This document shows positions 22,111-34,382 of a DNA stretch of 64,000 bases, piece after piece. Position 1 is the first letter of the stretch. Each line of letters starts with the position of its first letter. Source of the DNA: Heloderma charlesbogerti (lineage: Eukaryota; Chordata; Lepidosauria; Squamata; Helodermatidae); NCBI GenBank assembly GCA_026122225.1, contig JANEZZ010000404.1, positions 372,001-436,000 of the forward strand, read 5' to 3'. The notes beneath the pieces were generated by a model. That model did no database searches, was not told the origin of the DNA, and saw nothing but the letters and a program-made list of their open reading frames with translations. A program made the translations under genes and the position numbers.

Positions 22111-23040
22111 CTTGTTGTTGTTTTAAAATGAGATAATAAAAAGAATTAAATTACAAATTAGACCTGGGTTGAAAAGAGCATGAATGCCTGTCTTTGTTGC
22201 TGCCTTTCACTGGGGGAGGGAGGGACACTCTGCTACCCAATCACAGCTGTGCTAAAACCTTAGACATCTTTTTTTGTACAGATAGCTCTCTCCTCTGCCC
22301 CACTCTCCTGCTATGGAGGAGGAGAGAGGAGACCAAGCATGACTTCTAAAGTCAAGGCATAAGTTGAGCACTGTGTGTGAATCTAGCTGTGGTATGGGGG
22401 ATATGGGGCATGGGGGATGGCTGGGGGCTGTACTTAAGGGACAGGGGGCAGTTCATTTCCTGTGGCCGAGCCCATAACATATTGGTGGAGACGTTCATTC
22501 TTAATGAGTTGGTGGCTGCAAGACCCGGGAATCATGAAATATACGAGAGACGACTGTGGCACAGAGATTCTCTCAAAGGGACTGGCAGGTCCATGTTTCA
22601 GGAAGTAGCTCGAGACCTTTTTGGCACTCACACAGGAGCTAAGCAAAGAGGGCGGGGGAGGAGTGGTACCGTCACCATGTTAATTTTAATAATGCAGCCA
22701 CTCCACCCTAGTTTCAAAAGGGATGGATTTCACCCCACAAAGCCAGATTCTCCCTTCCAAACAAGCTACGTTTTATTGAAACAAAGCCTCTTCCACAGAG
22801 CTCTCTCAGGCTCCCTCTTCTCAAGCCAGAACCCATGGTGCTTGCCACATAATTCACATAACATGCAGTTAGACCCTTAGATCCCTTTAACTGGAGCTTC
22901 CAGGATACTGAAGTTGGGTGCTCTACAAAGCACTCACCTCTACCAGTGTGCTGCAGATCTTGTTGAAATCTCTGGCACTTGCCCAGTGCTCAGCCTTGAC
23001 CCAAGGCAAAGGTAATTCTTCTGCACCAGGCCTGACAGAT
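22111..23040. other. Intronic stretch, nothing recognised
   Basis: I see no bounded repeat, coding exon or RNA gene. The longest open frame (22377-22880) has no recognisable domain and no codon-level sign of being real. Confidence 0.45.
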
Positions 23041-23283
23041 GTTATTTATTTATTTATTTATTTATTACACTTATATCCCACCATTTTTCCTCCTTAAGGA
23101 ACCCAAGGTGGCGTACATAATCCCCCTCCTCTCCATTTTAGCCTCACAACAGCAACCCTGTGAGGTAGGTTGGGCTGAGAGTCACCCAGTGAGCTTCTAT
23201 GGCCGAGTGGGGACTAGAACCGGGGTGTCCCAACTCCCAGTCCAACGCTCTAGCCACTACACCACATTGGCTCTCCTGTTATA
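23041..23283 (-). mobile_element. tRNA-derived SINE with L2-type (AAAT)n tail
   Basis: On the minus strand it starts ggagagccaatgtggtgtag with an A-box-like tggtgtagtggctagagcg. A B-box-like ggttctagtcc follows, then the body word gtgaggctaaaatggagagg, and the element ends in an AAAT array (23041-23066 on the + strand). The head is that of a tRNA-derived SINE and the tail resembles L2-mobilised families. The flanks share tgttat, a weak hint of a target duplication. The family name is not certain. Confidence 0.7.
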
Positions 23284-24069
23284 GATATAGACCTGGTTTG
23301 CACGTAACAACAGCAAATCATGAGTTAATTAACCCACAATTTGCCGCTACCCAGTCTACCCAGAAAGTCTGCCCAGAAGTAACCCATTTCCCTCAAATGC
23401 GCTTTGCCTACAGGAGCAGAGGGGGCGGGAGAATTCCTTTGCCAGCCCTTTTTCTTAGAACTGCTCAGTCGCTGCCTCGCCCTCTAAATAGTCATTCATT
23501 GAGCGCTGGGCAATCGTGCTTACTCGCAAGTAGGGAGAGGCGAACTGAGCTGTACTTCACCAGGGCTTCGGGGCGCTGCCACAGCGGTGCCTGTTATCAT
23601 CATCATTGGCAGGACTGCCGCAGCTGCCGCCAGCTCTGCGTCCCCTGCCCCAAACTCTTGTTTCTGCAGCAAAGCTGCCTCCTCCCCCCACCCCCCAAGC
23701 ATGAAAACCACACACACAACAGGGGAAACTGGCCAGTATTTCTGCCTGAAGAAGGTTAGTGCGCTCTGTCGAAGGGGCGAAACACCGCCATTGCGGGGTT
23801 GCGAATGACGGAACCGGGGATGTGATTGTGAATGGCTTAATCAGAGGCTAGTATGTATGAATGGAAAAGGCTAACTAAACCTTCACGGCCTGGTGAAGGG
23901 GAGAAAAAAGTGGGAAAGGAAGCCTGCGTCCAAAAGCACCCTGGGCATGTTTACTCGGAAGTAAGTTTCATTTAGGACTTCCAGTAAACTTCCCTGAGCA
24001 GGGGAGTGTTGACAGAGGCAGGGAATAAGCCTCTCTCATTTGCAAAGTGGCTCCCATGGGGTTGGTGAC
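23284..24069. other. Intronic stretch, nothing certain
   Basis: It begins with cctggtttgcacgtaacaac, which looks like a DNA-transposon end, but I found no matching inverted end. GC-rich noncoding sequence with CAG/GCC-rich parts follows. Confidence 0.4.
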
Positions 24070-24212
24070 GTTTTTCATGATGAAATCGGTTTTGGCCCAT
24101 GAGTGGCACACCAAGCAAAAAAAAAGCTGGGTTTTCGGTAGTGCATACTTGGCTTTTCTTGCTTTGTGTGCCACTGACGGACCAAAGCCAATTTCGGCAA
24201 AATGTGGAGAAA
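24070..24212. repeat. Imperfect foldback of about 140 bp
   Basis: The left arm word gagtggcacaccaagcaaaa pairs with the right arm cttgctttgtgtgccactg. Further out, atcggttttggccc pairs with gaccaaagccaatttc. The centre is near 24140. It may be a small MITE or half of a decayed palindromic element. Confidence 0.55.
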
Positions 24213-27200
24213 AGCTGAACACGCCTCTTTGTGTTTCTGTGAAGACTGGCTCTTGGATTTCCTCTTGCCGGATGAGTGTGCTCCAGGAAAAGGGACAGGC
24301 TCCTTGGATTTTCTTCCTCTCCTATCCCTGAGCTTTCAATTCACATGTGCGCCTCTAAATGCTGACTTAACCATTTTCTAATTCTGGAAGATCATCTATT
24401 TTTTAAAAAAGCCAACTTAATTGCAGACTTTACCCTCAGATATTTTGCAACAGCCAGTGTTTCATCCCCAAAATGACATCTCCTCACCAGAGCAAAGCAG
24501 ATGGTGAAAAAGAAACCCATCCTGACCCCCAGAAGGTCAACGGAACATGATCCCTAAGGAGTTTTTAGGCAAGGCTGACTAGCTGTGATTAGATTTCTGC
24601 TGCTGTTTTACAAAAATACCAAGATTGATACAGCAGCTGGCCAAGGCATGAAAGGCTTATCCCCACCCCACCCCTCATCCACACCAGCACCATCTCCCTG
24701 AGCCATGTTGCACATTATACAGGAACCAACCTGGCTTGAGCGCCCACCGTGGACTCTTACAGGAAGCTGCAGCCACAGGGTCTCTGATGCGTGTGCCTGT
24801 ATATGTCATCTGTTTTCAGTTGCAAAATAGCCCTTTTCAGGCACTGAAAATCTGTGGATATTTAACATTCATGGGGTAGGGGCTGCTCATGACAGGCTCC
24901 AGGGGTCTTCCATGGAGATTCTAATGAACAAGTGTAGGCTGGGGAGGTCATGCCTTACTGCCCACTGCCCCTCCCTGTACACATACACATTCACTAGCCC
25001 AGGGTTTTGAACACCTGAAAAGTAAGGATGGATAAATCAGGCTACTTCCACTCCTTGCCACTTTAGCATGTGTTCATCCATAACTTTGTTCTGGCCCATT
25101 TCTGCATTAACCTGTAGCTTTTTTTATAGCTGCATAAAAATCACATTTTCATATGTATTTTAAAACATATTTTCTCTCAAAAATATGCATTTCTAAACAT
25201 TCTCTATAAATATAGATTTTGACAGGGGTTTTTGAGCTGAGAACTGCCCCGCCACATTCAGGAAGTGTGAAAGCCAAGAACTGTGACTCGATCTGCCTAT
25301 TAGAGTGGGGGGTGGGGGGTGCCTCGGGTCAGTTTGCACAAGGGTCGAATTCATCAAGCATCCCTGATGAAAATGGCTAATGGGGACTGTACAGAAGTCT
25401 TTGCAGTGGCTTGCATGAGTTCTGGGACTGTTCCTTGGCTCCCAGGGTGTTCAGAGCTGTGGAGGCAGCCATGAGGGGGAAAGAGGGGTCTGCCACTGAG
25501 ACGTTCCCGGTATCACCTTGAAGCACTCATTTTGCCTTTGTGAATTGCCCTGTGCAAGGTAATGCACGAGTTAGCCCCTCAGAGGCTTCAGCTGCAGCTA
25601 TTTCCACAGTCATCAGATCTCAGGGTCCTCAAGGCCCCTTTATCCTCTGTGCCACAGTGGCAGCTTCCCAGAGGCTGTGCTGAGGTGCCCCAGAGATGCA
25701 GGCCCCAGAGATGCAGCCCTGCAGCTCCTCCTTCCGCAGTTGTCAGGTGACACACCAGCAAAGCCGGGCTCTGTCGTCTGAGCATCTCATGCCTGAGTGG
25801 AAGCCAGGCTGGCGGTGCGCTTGCCCAGCCGCGCAGCGCTTGACCTCGCCTCCAGATAGTCGGACATCAATGCTGTCATGCCTAAAATCTGCGGGGTGAG
25901 AGAGAATATGTTGCTATACTTTGCAAGACTTTTCAGCCATCCCTAACACTACTCCCCGTGCAAAATATTTCTATGGGTCTCTTGTCTCATTCGTGCTTAA
26001 AACAACCTGGTAAGGCTTTGTGGCTGAGCAGGAACCTGAAGGGGGCCTAATCCAGCCAAAGAGGCACAATCCTTCCAGCCCTGTGTTCTTAGTTACCACA
26101 TGAGCGTGGAGAAGATGGCAGCAAACCCTTCTATACTTGGGGTAATAACACTTCAGGAGCAGACATGACGTTCTCCGTCTTACTGTAATGTGAAAGAAGG
26201 GAAGGACTCAGGGGAGGCGGCATCTGATCTAGGCTGAAGATTTACAGCAGTTCTTGTGCAGCTCTGGAAAAGCAGTTAGTCATTTCCCTCAGCGTTCTTG
26301 GCTGAGGGTCTTCGGTGGTCCAGCTAGCGGCTGGATGCACCAGTTGGCATCTGTTTGAAGGGGATGGGTGGTGGTGTGGGCCACTATACCAATTCCCCCC
26401 CCCCCACGCCCTGGTAGTCCTGTGAGATGTTCTGGAGTGCAAATACAAGTGGAATTTCTAGCCCAGCTACATGTTCAACAAAACCACGCAGCAGTGTCCT
26501 TCTGGAAATGTACCACTGCAGATGGGGTGGACGGCATGTTGTTAATAAATAAATAAACAAACAAACAAATAAATAAATAAAGCATCTCCAGATCAAAAAC
26601 TCTCTGTATGTAGAAAACTTGTACAGAGACAGAAATTCTACCCTAGCCCTTTCTGTGAGGGAGTTTATTTTGTAATGAGAATTTTTAAAAAATGCAGCAT
26701 ATGATTTTGCTGAAAAAGCAGTCCAGCCCTTAGATTAGGACCAAACTTCTTATGCTATATTGCCAAAAGATCTTAATATGAGGAGAATTCAGAGAAGATG
26801 ACACCAAGCTAGTCCACCTCCCAGTTGCTTAGCTGATTGTGACGATGCCTTTAAATACGGTTGGACCCACAGGGGAAATGTGGTGTCCGTCAGTCAAGGA
26901 TGAAGGACATGATCCAGAAGCTGGGTTTACAGTGTCTAATGTCCTGTATCCTAGATGGTGGCCAGATAAGGCTTAAAGCAATTCTTGCATCAGTTGTCAT
27001 GTGAATGTTGGCCAAATGTCATGTCATGTGAATGTTGGCTCACTGATGTCACAAATTCTTCCCTTCCACTTTCTCATGAATATTAATCAGACTTTCACAA
27101 AAATAGTGCAAAAGAAGCTGGAAGGCAATTTAAGCCTTGTGTATATTTATAAAAAACAGCCATAGCTCAGGGTGCTTCCAGACAAGGCTTTATTGCATTT

Positions 27201-27383
27201 CCTCTGCCTTATTCATGGAATGTTATGGATGAGACCACATTCCGCTCGTAATCTTCCTGTGTTTCCCACTGCTTCTCCCATCTTTTTCCTTACTGCAGAA
27301 AATTAGTTAAAGAGAAAAAAATGGAATAGCTGCACAATGGCTTCTGATTGGTAGCACTACGGGCTGTCCGTCTGGAAGCGCCC
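24213..27383. other. Intronic stretch, mostly unrecognised
   Basis: I see no coding exon or bounded mobile element in this 3.2 kb. A short tandem duplication around catgtgaatgttggc lies at about 26996-27045, and a simple repeat lies at 26538-26581. Confidence 0.45.
26538..26581. repeat. AAAT/CAAA simple repeat
   Basis: Tetranucleotide tract of AAAT and CAAA units. It could be the tail of a lost L2-type insertion, but no adjacent element was seen. Confidence 0.85.
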
Positions 27384-27740
27384 CAAGGGCCAATCCACAC
27401 TTACGTTTTTTTCCGCTTCCGATAAGGTTTCACTGCTCGTCTTTCACACCATGCAGGACCCGCCTCCAATTGGGACCGGAACTTCCCACTTCTGTGCTCC
27501 CGCTTCCAATACCCCGATATCCTGGTATTTCCCATTCATGTGCTCGGCTCTTCCATGTTCATTACCTTATAAGGTCGTAGTCCCCTCCCACGCCTGTCCA
27601 TATACAGCGGTGTTTGTATTTCCCTCCTTTCCAATCACAGCTCTAGATGCCCCCATCTGGTCTTCCAGCGACTGACAGCATAGCTTCCTTAGCACGGGAA
27701 GTTTAATCATCAACCAACAGCAGGCTGGAGGTGCCAGCTC

Positions 27741-27812
27741 TTGTCTGATCTGGGAAGCTCAGCCAGGTCAGCCTTGGTCAGAATTCTGGATGGGTGACCG
27801 CCTGGGAATCAG
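27741..27812 (+). ncRNA. 5S rRNA-derived segment, outer arm of copy B
   Basis: The order ttgtctgatctgggaagctc, agccaggtcagccttggtca, then tggatgggtgaccgcctggg follows 5S rRNA from about nucleotide 37 to 101. It keeps a good C-box-like part. It points into the foldback. Confidence 0.78.
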
Positions 27813-28689
27813 GATTCAGGGGGTTGTTCTCTCCCTTCAAATGGCGCTAACTTTTACCTCCTTCTATCCCCTGCTTTGCCTTAAAAAAAAAATTAAGGAT
27901 CACAACTGAGTGCCTTTACACACACTGCCTTCCCCCCATTCTAGCTTAACTGGTGCTGTAATGTTTTCTCATGGCCCCAATCCTGGGCACTCACTTACTC
28001 AAGAGTAAGCCCCATTGAACTCAGTGGAACTTACTACTGAATAGACATAAGATCACCCTGTAAGTGATCTTTTTCTTTTTTTAATTAAGGCATTATCTTC
28101 AAATCCTCAAATCTTCAGATCTTCAAATCTTCGAAGAATAGTGGCTTCTCCAGCCTGATTTCCCCACACACAAGCATAATTTTTTTCACTGGGCAGTCTT
28201 TGAAGATGCAAGCAGCCCCCCCAACCTCAACCTGAGCATCTCCTGCCTCTGCATTTCTCAATCAGAGGGAGAAGAGGGTAAACTGCCTCCCTGCAATGAA
28301 GGGAGACACCTCTGATCCCTCACCCCACCAAGCTCAGAAGCAATGTCCTCTTTTGTTCCAGAGCGCCCTATGAGGCTCAATGGGGCTTACTCGAGGCTTG
28401 AAGACTTACAGGGTGACCTTATGTCTTCTTAGTAGTAAGTTCCATTGAGTTCAATGTGGCTTATGTCCGAGTAACTGAGTGCCACAGATTGGGGCTACGA
28501 GAAAACATTGCAGCACCAGTTAAGCTACTGGGAGAATGGGGGGGAAGGGCAGGGGAAGGCGGCATGTGTAAAGGCACTCAGTTGTGATCCTTAATTTAAA
28601 AAAAAGCCAATGTAAGGGATAGAAGGAGGTAAAAGTTAGTGTCATCTGAAGGGAGAGAACAACCCCCTGCTCAGTGCAGGAAGCCTCAT

Positions 28690-28756
28690 TCTCAAGCGGT
28701 AGCCCATCCAAAATTCTGACCAGAGCCAACCCTACTGATCTTCCAAGATCAGACAA
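28690..28756 (-). ncRNA. 5S rRNA-derived segment, inner arm of copy B
   Basis: Minus-strand reading gives ttgtctgatcttggaagatc, then agtagggttggctctggtca and the decayed C box tggatgggctaccgcttgag. It is the inverted partner of 27741-27812 and is more diverged. Confidence 0.7.
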
Positions 28757-29687
28757 GAACATGCACCTTCAGCTGTTTCCTTGCTGGTGATAAAGCTTTG
28801 AGTGCTAAGGAACCTATACAATGTAATATCATGGTCTTCGAAGCTGTGCAGCGTTGAAGCTCCAAAGATGCTGGCAGCCCCCCCCCCCCAACCTGAGCGC
28901 TGGGTGCTGTTGCTGCTGCCCCTCTTCCTCGCACTGGCTGGAAAGGGCTGGTGTGGGGAAAAGAGCATTTGCAGACACCCCGCAGCCTCTCGCCTTGGCC
29001 TCCAGCAGGTGGGGGGGGGAGGATAGGTGCCTTCATTTTCCCTCCACCCCTACTTGCTACAGCGGCGGCAGCAGGGGACAAGCTCTCACTGGGCTTTGAG
29101 CCCCAACAGGATGCTTGCACTATCCCTACACACACACACACACACACAGAGGGATAGAGGAAGAGAGGGGCGGTGGGTGGGGAATCAGCAGAAACAGGAA
29201 GAGTTTCTGCTCCTCCAATGAGAGCCACCGTCTTTAAGAGCAGGAAATCAGCACAGCTCTGGAGTGGGAACCGAGCTCGCGCATTCGACAAGAACTGCAA
29301 CCGGGGAAATGGGTGAGTGTGGATGATCACGTTTTAATGCGAGTGCGTTTAATCTGACAGGACCCCGACTTCAGTGCAATGGCGGGCACAATGTAGATCG
29401 GCCCCAAGTCTATTGAGGGTGGTATGATAAAGGCAACACTTCCTGCAGCAAATGTGCTCAATTCTTTTGTCATCTTTGGTCAAACAGATTTTTGAAGGGT
29501 TTTGGAGTGCTACCAACCCCCCCCCCCCCAGTGTCCCTCTTTGACCAGAGTCCATATCAGGAGGAGTTTCTGTGCCATGGGCAGTGATGCCTCTGCTCAG
29601 TGATGCCACAACTTTGACTCTAAAAACGACTCATGACGTAAGAAAAGCCCCAAGACTGGATCTCAACAAGGTGGGTCTGTCTAATCC

Positions 29688-29828
29688 ACCCTTCTCAAAC
29701 TTGGCACCCCCCAGATGTGTTGGACTACAGCTCCTATCATCCTTAGCCAGCATGCATTAGCCCTCTTGGCTGAGGATGATGGTAGTTGTAGTGCAGCACG
29801 TCTGGAGGGCATCAGGTTAGGAAAGGCG
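29688..29828. mobile_element. Palindromic non-autonomous DNA element
   Basis: The left arm cagatgtgttggactacagc plus tcctatcatccttagcc is inverted in the right arm ggctgaggatgatggtagtt plus gtagtgcagcacgtctgg. This is the widespread amniote 'ggactacaactcccatcat' palindrome type, usually placed with hAT elements. A half copy of the same type lies at about 29920-29985. Confidence 0.65.
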
Positions 29829-29979
29829 GGTCTAGAAGCAGCCCTCAGAATTCACCTGCAAAATCTAGTTCCACCCTCAGAGTCTAATGCATCTGTAATG
29901 TATAATGCATAAACCAATGGCCATGATAGTTGGGGATTATTGTAGTCCAGCTCACCAGGAGGGCACCATGTAGGGGAAG

Positions 29980-30604
29980 GCTGATCAAGTCCTACATGCT
30001 GTTCTCAGCATTGGCCAGCCAGATGCTTCTGGAGAGCCCACGAACAGGACACAAATGCAAACGCTTTCTCTCCACTGTCCCCCCTCTCCCTGCACTGGTG
30101 TGTCAGGCATACTGCTGCTGAATGTGGAGGTTCTATTTAGCAATTACACCTAATACCTATTGACAAACTTTATCCTTCTCTAGGAATTTGTCTAATCCCC
30201 TTTGACAGGTGTCTAAACCAATGGCTATCAACAGAGTTTGTGGCAGCACATTCTGTAAACGTGTTGTGCAAGAATTCCTTTCTTTTGCCAGTCCTGACCC
30301 TGTTGCCCTCCAGTTTCACTGCGGGTCTCCAGCCTCAGCTGAGGAGCCTGCTGGTGATGGGTCTTTATGAGTAAAGGGTGTGTTGCAAGGATGCCTCCCC
30401 CTCAACTTCAACTTTCCCCACTTGCAAGTATCTGTGGCTGTGTGTAATCTGGGTCTAACTTGCCCAGTTTTGATGCTTCATTCCTTGAAAATTCTGGACA
30501 AGCATGAATGGCCTGAGCTACTGGCTTTGAAAGCAGATTGCTGAGTTGTCCAATGTAGAATCCTACCTCATCTTTCCAAAACCAAAACAAAGCAGCCTTT
30601 TCCT
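29980..30604. other. Intronic stretch, nothing recognised
   Basis: No coding exon, RNA gene or bounded repeat was identified in this stretch. Confidence 0.45.
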
Positions 30605-30605
30605 G

Positions 30606-30967
30606 GGGCCCATCTACATGAGCAATTTACTCCGGTGCTGCTGCGTCTCAGCTGCACTGGGGACACATGACACAGCCACCACTTCGCAGCGACGGTGTGG
30701 TTTCCTGTCTGAAAATTCACATTTTTACAAAGGCGTTTTGCGACAGTTTTTCTTCTTGCTATAGCTCTAACGTGGTTCGTGCCGCATGTGCCATGATTCC
30801 CCAAAAGAAATCTGGCTCCGTATGGTGGGCATGCCTAGGGGCGTGTTCAGGTCTTATGTCACCACTATGAGATGCCTGTTCGTTTTTGTTTGGTTTTCCC
30901 CGCCTCATTCATTTGCAGCTGCATGGAAATTAATGCATTGTTTCCCCCAAATGAGCCCGTGTTTTGG
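30606..30967 (+). mobile_element. Left part of a relative of the element at 13634
   Basis: It starts gggcccatctacatgagc and follows the left third of 13634-14461: ...tttactc...gc...cagctgc, cacttcgcagc, a fragment like aaggcgttttgc, then gtgggcatg. The matching right end is not secure; a candidate is gcatagatagggcc ending at 31230. Confidence 0.55.
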
Positions 30968-31470
30968 CGTGACTGGTAGGGATGGACGGACGCTCCCGTC
31001 TGGGTTCTCCAGGCACCTGCCCAGACACTACCCCCTCTCGTGCTCCCCCAGGCCTGCTCATGCCCCCCCTGAGCCGCCAGTACCTACCTGGAGCCATTCC
31101 TGAGTGCTTGTTGTTCCCATGGTCGCCATTTTTTCTGCAAAAAAAGGCCCTATCTATGCAAGACTACATTTACACCTACATTTACAGGTGTAAATGGCCC
31201 ATTTATGCCTGAAATATTGCATAGATAGGGCCTTTACGGCTGCGATGTGCATAATATTATGTTTACAGAAGTTCCCGAGTCACCATTTTGTGAAAAAAAT
31301 GCCGACTGCAGGAACGACGGGCGCTCGAGAAGGGCTCCAGGTAGGTGCCAGCGGCTCAGTGAGTGGGGGGGAGCAGGGGGAGCAGCTCAGTGTAGGCAGC
31401 CCAGAGGGATGAGCTTGGGGGCAGGCATCGGACACCCGGGCTCAGCCGAGCACCTGCACCATCCGTCCTG
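30968..31470. repeat. Foldback with about 180-200 bp arms
   Basis: The left arm (about 30968-31165) has gtacctacctggagcc and ggccctatctatgcaa. The right arm (about 31213-31470) has ttgcatagatagggcc and ggctccaggtaggtgcc in inverted order. The innermost 16 bases match exactly. The right arm has an extra segment of about 60 bp at roughly 31232-31290. GC-rich, no ORF of note. Confidence 0.7.
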
Positions 31471-34374
31471 ACTGTTGTTCCTTTGTGGTCTCCACTTCTG
31501 CCCTGAGAACAGCTGGCTGAACATGTCTATTCAGAAGTAATCCTTATTGACTTGCACTTCGTAGCTACCGAATTGCGGAGGCATGTGTGAGGGAAGTAAA
31601 AAGAAAAGGGCTTGGGGGCTGCTGAATCCTCCTCCTCCTCCCAGGGAGGGGCCTCTGTGGAGCCTGGGGCAGCGCCACTGCAGGGGAGAGGGGCGCCGCT
31701 GCGCATCCTCCACTGAGCGCCCCTCTCCTGGCCCCCAAGGCTTGGCTGCGTGTGCCGAGCACACTGCTCAGGGCTGCTGGAGGGAGGGAGGTACATGCAG
31801 GTGCACATGCACACACTCCTCCCTCGCTCTCCCTGACAGATGAAAAGATCAGAGGGGAGGAAAGACAGTTGCACGCATAAGTGCTTTTCCAGACATGCGC
31901 AGGAGCGAATGATCGGGGTTTTGTAAACATGTCTTCTCAGATGTATGGAGCTGAGACAAGGGGTGGAAGAAGAGCCCTGTTAGGAGGAAGGGAAAGTTGT
32001 GATCGCTGCTTGGTAAACATACCCAGATGTAAGGAGCAAAGGTGAGAAGGCAAGCAAAAGGGGCAGCGGGCGTCGTAAGGAGCCGCCATCCTGCCACCTG
32101 TCCTCCCCGCCACCTCCCTGCTGGTGGGGCTCCCGGCGCTCTGCCGCTGGCTCCTTGGTGGTGGTGGTGCTTGGCGGGGTGTCTTCCATTGCATTTCACC
32201 GAGCACAGGAGCAGGGAAAGGGGCGCGGTGCAAGCCTCCTGTTTTAAATCTCCACTCTTATGGGGGAGCAAAGGAATGGAAAGAATTAACCTTCGGATTC
32301 ACCCTATAGTACCATGGGCGGGGTGTGTGTGTACATGCGTGTGTGCGCAAATGTGTTATCTCCTATCCACACACCTTCCAATATGAATGGACTGTTCTCT
32401 CCTTTCTCCCTTTTAATTTTTTTGCCTCAAGGAACAACAAGCTGGCATGGATAACCATGTCTACTCAGAAGTAAATCATGTTTTTTCCAATGAGACTTAC
32501 TCCTGATAAAGTCAGCAGGTTGCTTTTGGATTCCTTTTGTAAACAAAAAAATCTCCACGGAGCATCGCCTCCGGAGACTTACTGAATGGCAAAAAAACGA
32601 AGGAAACGTTGATCCTGCCCCTACCCCCACCCTGCACAGAGAGTAGTTTTTCATTGATTCCTGCAATGCCCACCCTGCCTTCTCGATTCTCTCATTTCTT
32701 TGCCTCAAGGAACAACTGCTGAAGTAAATCACATACTGTTCAATGAGGCTTGCTTTTGGTACGAGAAAAAAGCCACTCTTTCTTACCAAGCTTAAAGAAT
32801 GTAAAACCCCTAAGGAAGGAAATTGGTTGATCACATGTTGTTCAGTTTTGGGACTGAAACAGTGCAGTTTCTACTGCTGACATTTGGCCCAAGACAATGA
32901 TATTTCCCCAGTATACACCACATCAGCTGGCAACACGTGCCATGGAAGGAGGAAATCTGAAATGGCGAAAATCCAGTGTTACATAGAATCATCTCTGAAA
33001 GCGTCTCCATGTGGATGGGGAAATGGACGCACTATCCGGACTGGGGGAGAGCCAGCTTGCCTGCCAGCGCTGCTAGTCCAGCAGCACCTCGCCCACCGCT
33101 GCCCCTGCCAACAAGACCCTGAAGATGCCTCATGTTGGGCTTGCTTGCTTTGCAACATACAGTGCAGTATTATATTACTTAAATAATAGATGTTAATGTG
33201 CGTGTGGTGCTTTGCCCACTGTTTTTTGAAATGTGGACTGTGTCGTGCTTTGACACACATTGTTTTCTTGTCCATGGCAGAAGCGCGCGCGCGCGCACAC
33301 AGAGACATCTGAAAGCAAAAGCAAACACTGAACTACCTACCAGCGAAGGGAAGGTGAGGACTATAATCCTAACAGAAGAGAAAAGGGTTTTTTAGTTTTT
33401 TTAGAGAAAAGACAGAGATCAAAAATGGGAAGGGAAGGAATACAGGAATCAAGGAGGGCGGGTGGTGGTGGAGGGGAGCCAAGAACAGGGACAAGGAAGT
33501 ACTATATTTGTGTGTGTGTGTATGTTAAAAAATCTAGACAGAATGAAAGTAAGGGCAAACTAATGGTTGAGAGAGAATTGAGAATGGTGTGTGTGGGGGG
33601 AAGCTAAAGAATGAGGCGAGGCAAGTAAAGTTAAATTCTCTGGATTTTCAAATGAACAAACAAGAAGAATGAAAGGTAAAACCTATGAGAGAAGGGTGGG
33701 ATAGGAGGAGACAAAGAATGGGGAGGAAGCTCAAGCTGAGTACTAAATGTTTGTTTTTTTAAATAAAGAATCTACAAAAGAAAGAAAGAGAATAGTTGAA
33801 CTGGGAAGGAAGAAGAGCAGTACAAACACACGCATGTGTGCACACACACCTCTAGCCAAATAAGTTCAGACAGAGCCCTCTCCAGTAACACCACCAGAAT
33901 GATCTTTGTCTCTCACAATGCGCAAACACAACCGTTTTTCTCCAGGTTCCCACCACCACCACCACCACCACTGTTACTGATTGGAGACTGCTAGGACTGT
34001 TCAGCCCTAATTTGGCAACTAGAGTTGCCATTCACCAAAGCTCCCTCCCTTCTCCTCCTCCTTCTGACCCCTTCCCCCCTCCCTCCTCCTCCTCTACCCC
34101 TTCCTCATCTTTCGCAAGTTGATACATTTTGGCACCAGGCTGTCTGGGCTGCTCAAAAGGCATCAGAAGAGCTTTGAACCTCCGAGGCGGAACAAGCCTC
34201 GTCGACGAGCTGCTTTGCTTTGGGGCACCTCGGTGCTGTTCTGATCCACCTTGTATCATGCCAAGGCACCTCCAAAGCAGCCCGCTTCATCTCATTATTT
34301 GGCTTTAGACCTAAGCGGTGCACAGCCCTAATTAGTATACTCTTTTTTAGGAATCCCTCATTGTGTGCTGATTT
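31471..34374. other. Intronic stretch with purine-rich tracts
   Basis: No exon was identified. Visible items are a repeated gcctcaaggaacaac at about 32424 and 32700, (GC)n/(CA)n at about 33282-33302, a purine-rich tract at 33340-33800, a (CAC)n run at about 33951-33970, and a pyrimidine-rich tract at 34040-34110. Copies of the 'tctactcagaagtaa' motif family occur near 31530 and 32460. Confidence 0.45.
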
Positions 34375-34382
34375 GCATAGAT

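Larger units (their letters stand above)
27387..29404 (-). mobile_element. Non-autonomous DNA transposon with 5S-like foldback, copy B (inverted)
   Basis: Relative to copy A this copy is inverted. It begins gggccaatccacacttacg (copy A right end) and ends gcacaatgtagatcggccc (copy A left end). CAA flanks it on both sides (27384-27386 and 29405-29407). It is twice as long as copy A, 2018 bp. The foldback arms (about 27741-28075 and 28408-28756) have a different inner part and a non-palindromic loop between. Each outer arm end is 5S-like. The region 28760-29260 is additional GC-rich sequence absent from copy A. No transposase ORF is seen. Confidence 0.72.

Noticed and set aside
23587..23808. GC-rich open frames as a possible alternative first exon
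   Set aside because: No hydrophobic signal-like segment ending at a splice donor in the phase required by the exon at 58944.
33340..33800. Possible CRISPR-like or regularly spaced repeats in the purine-rich tract
   Set aside because: No regular unit length; only low-complexity purine sequence, and the genome is eukaryotic.
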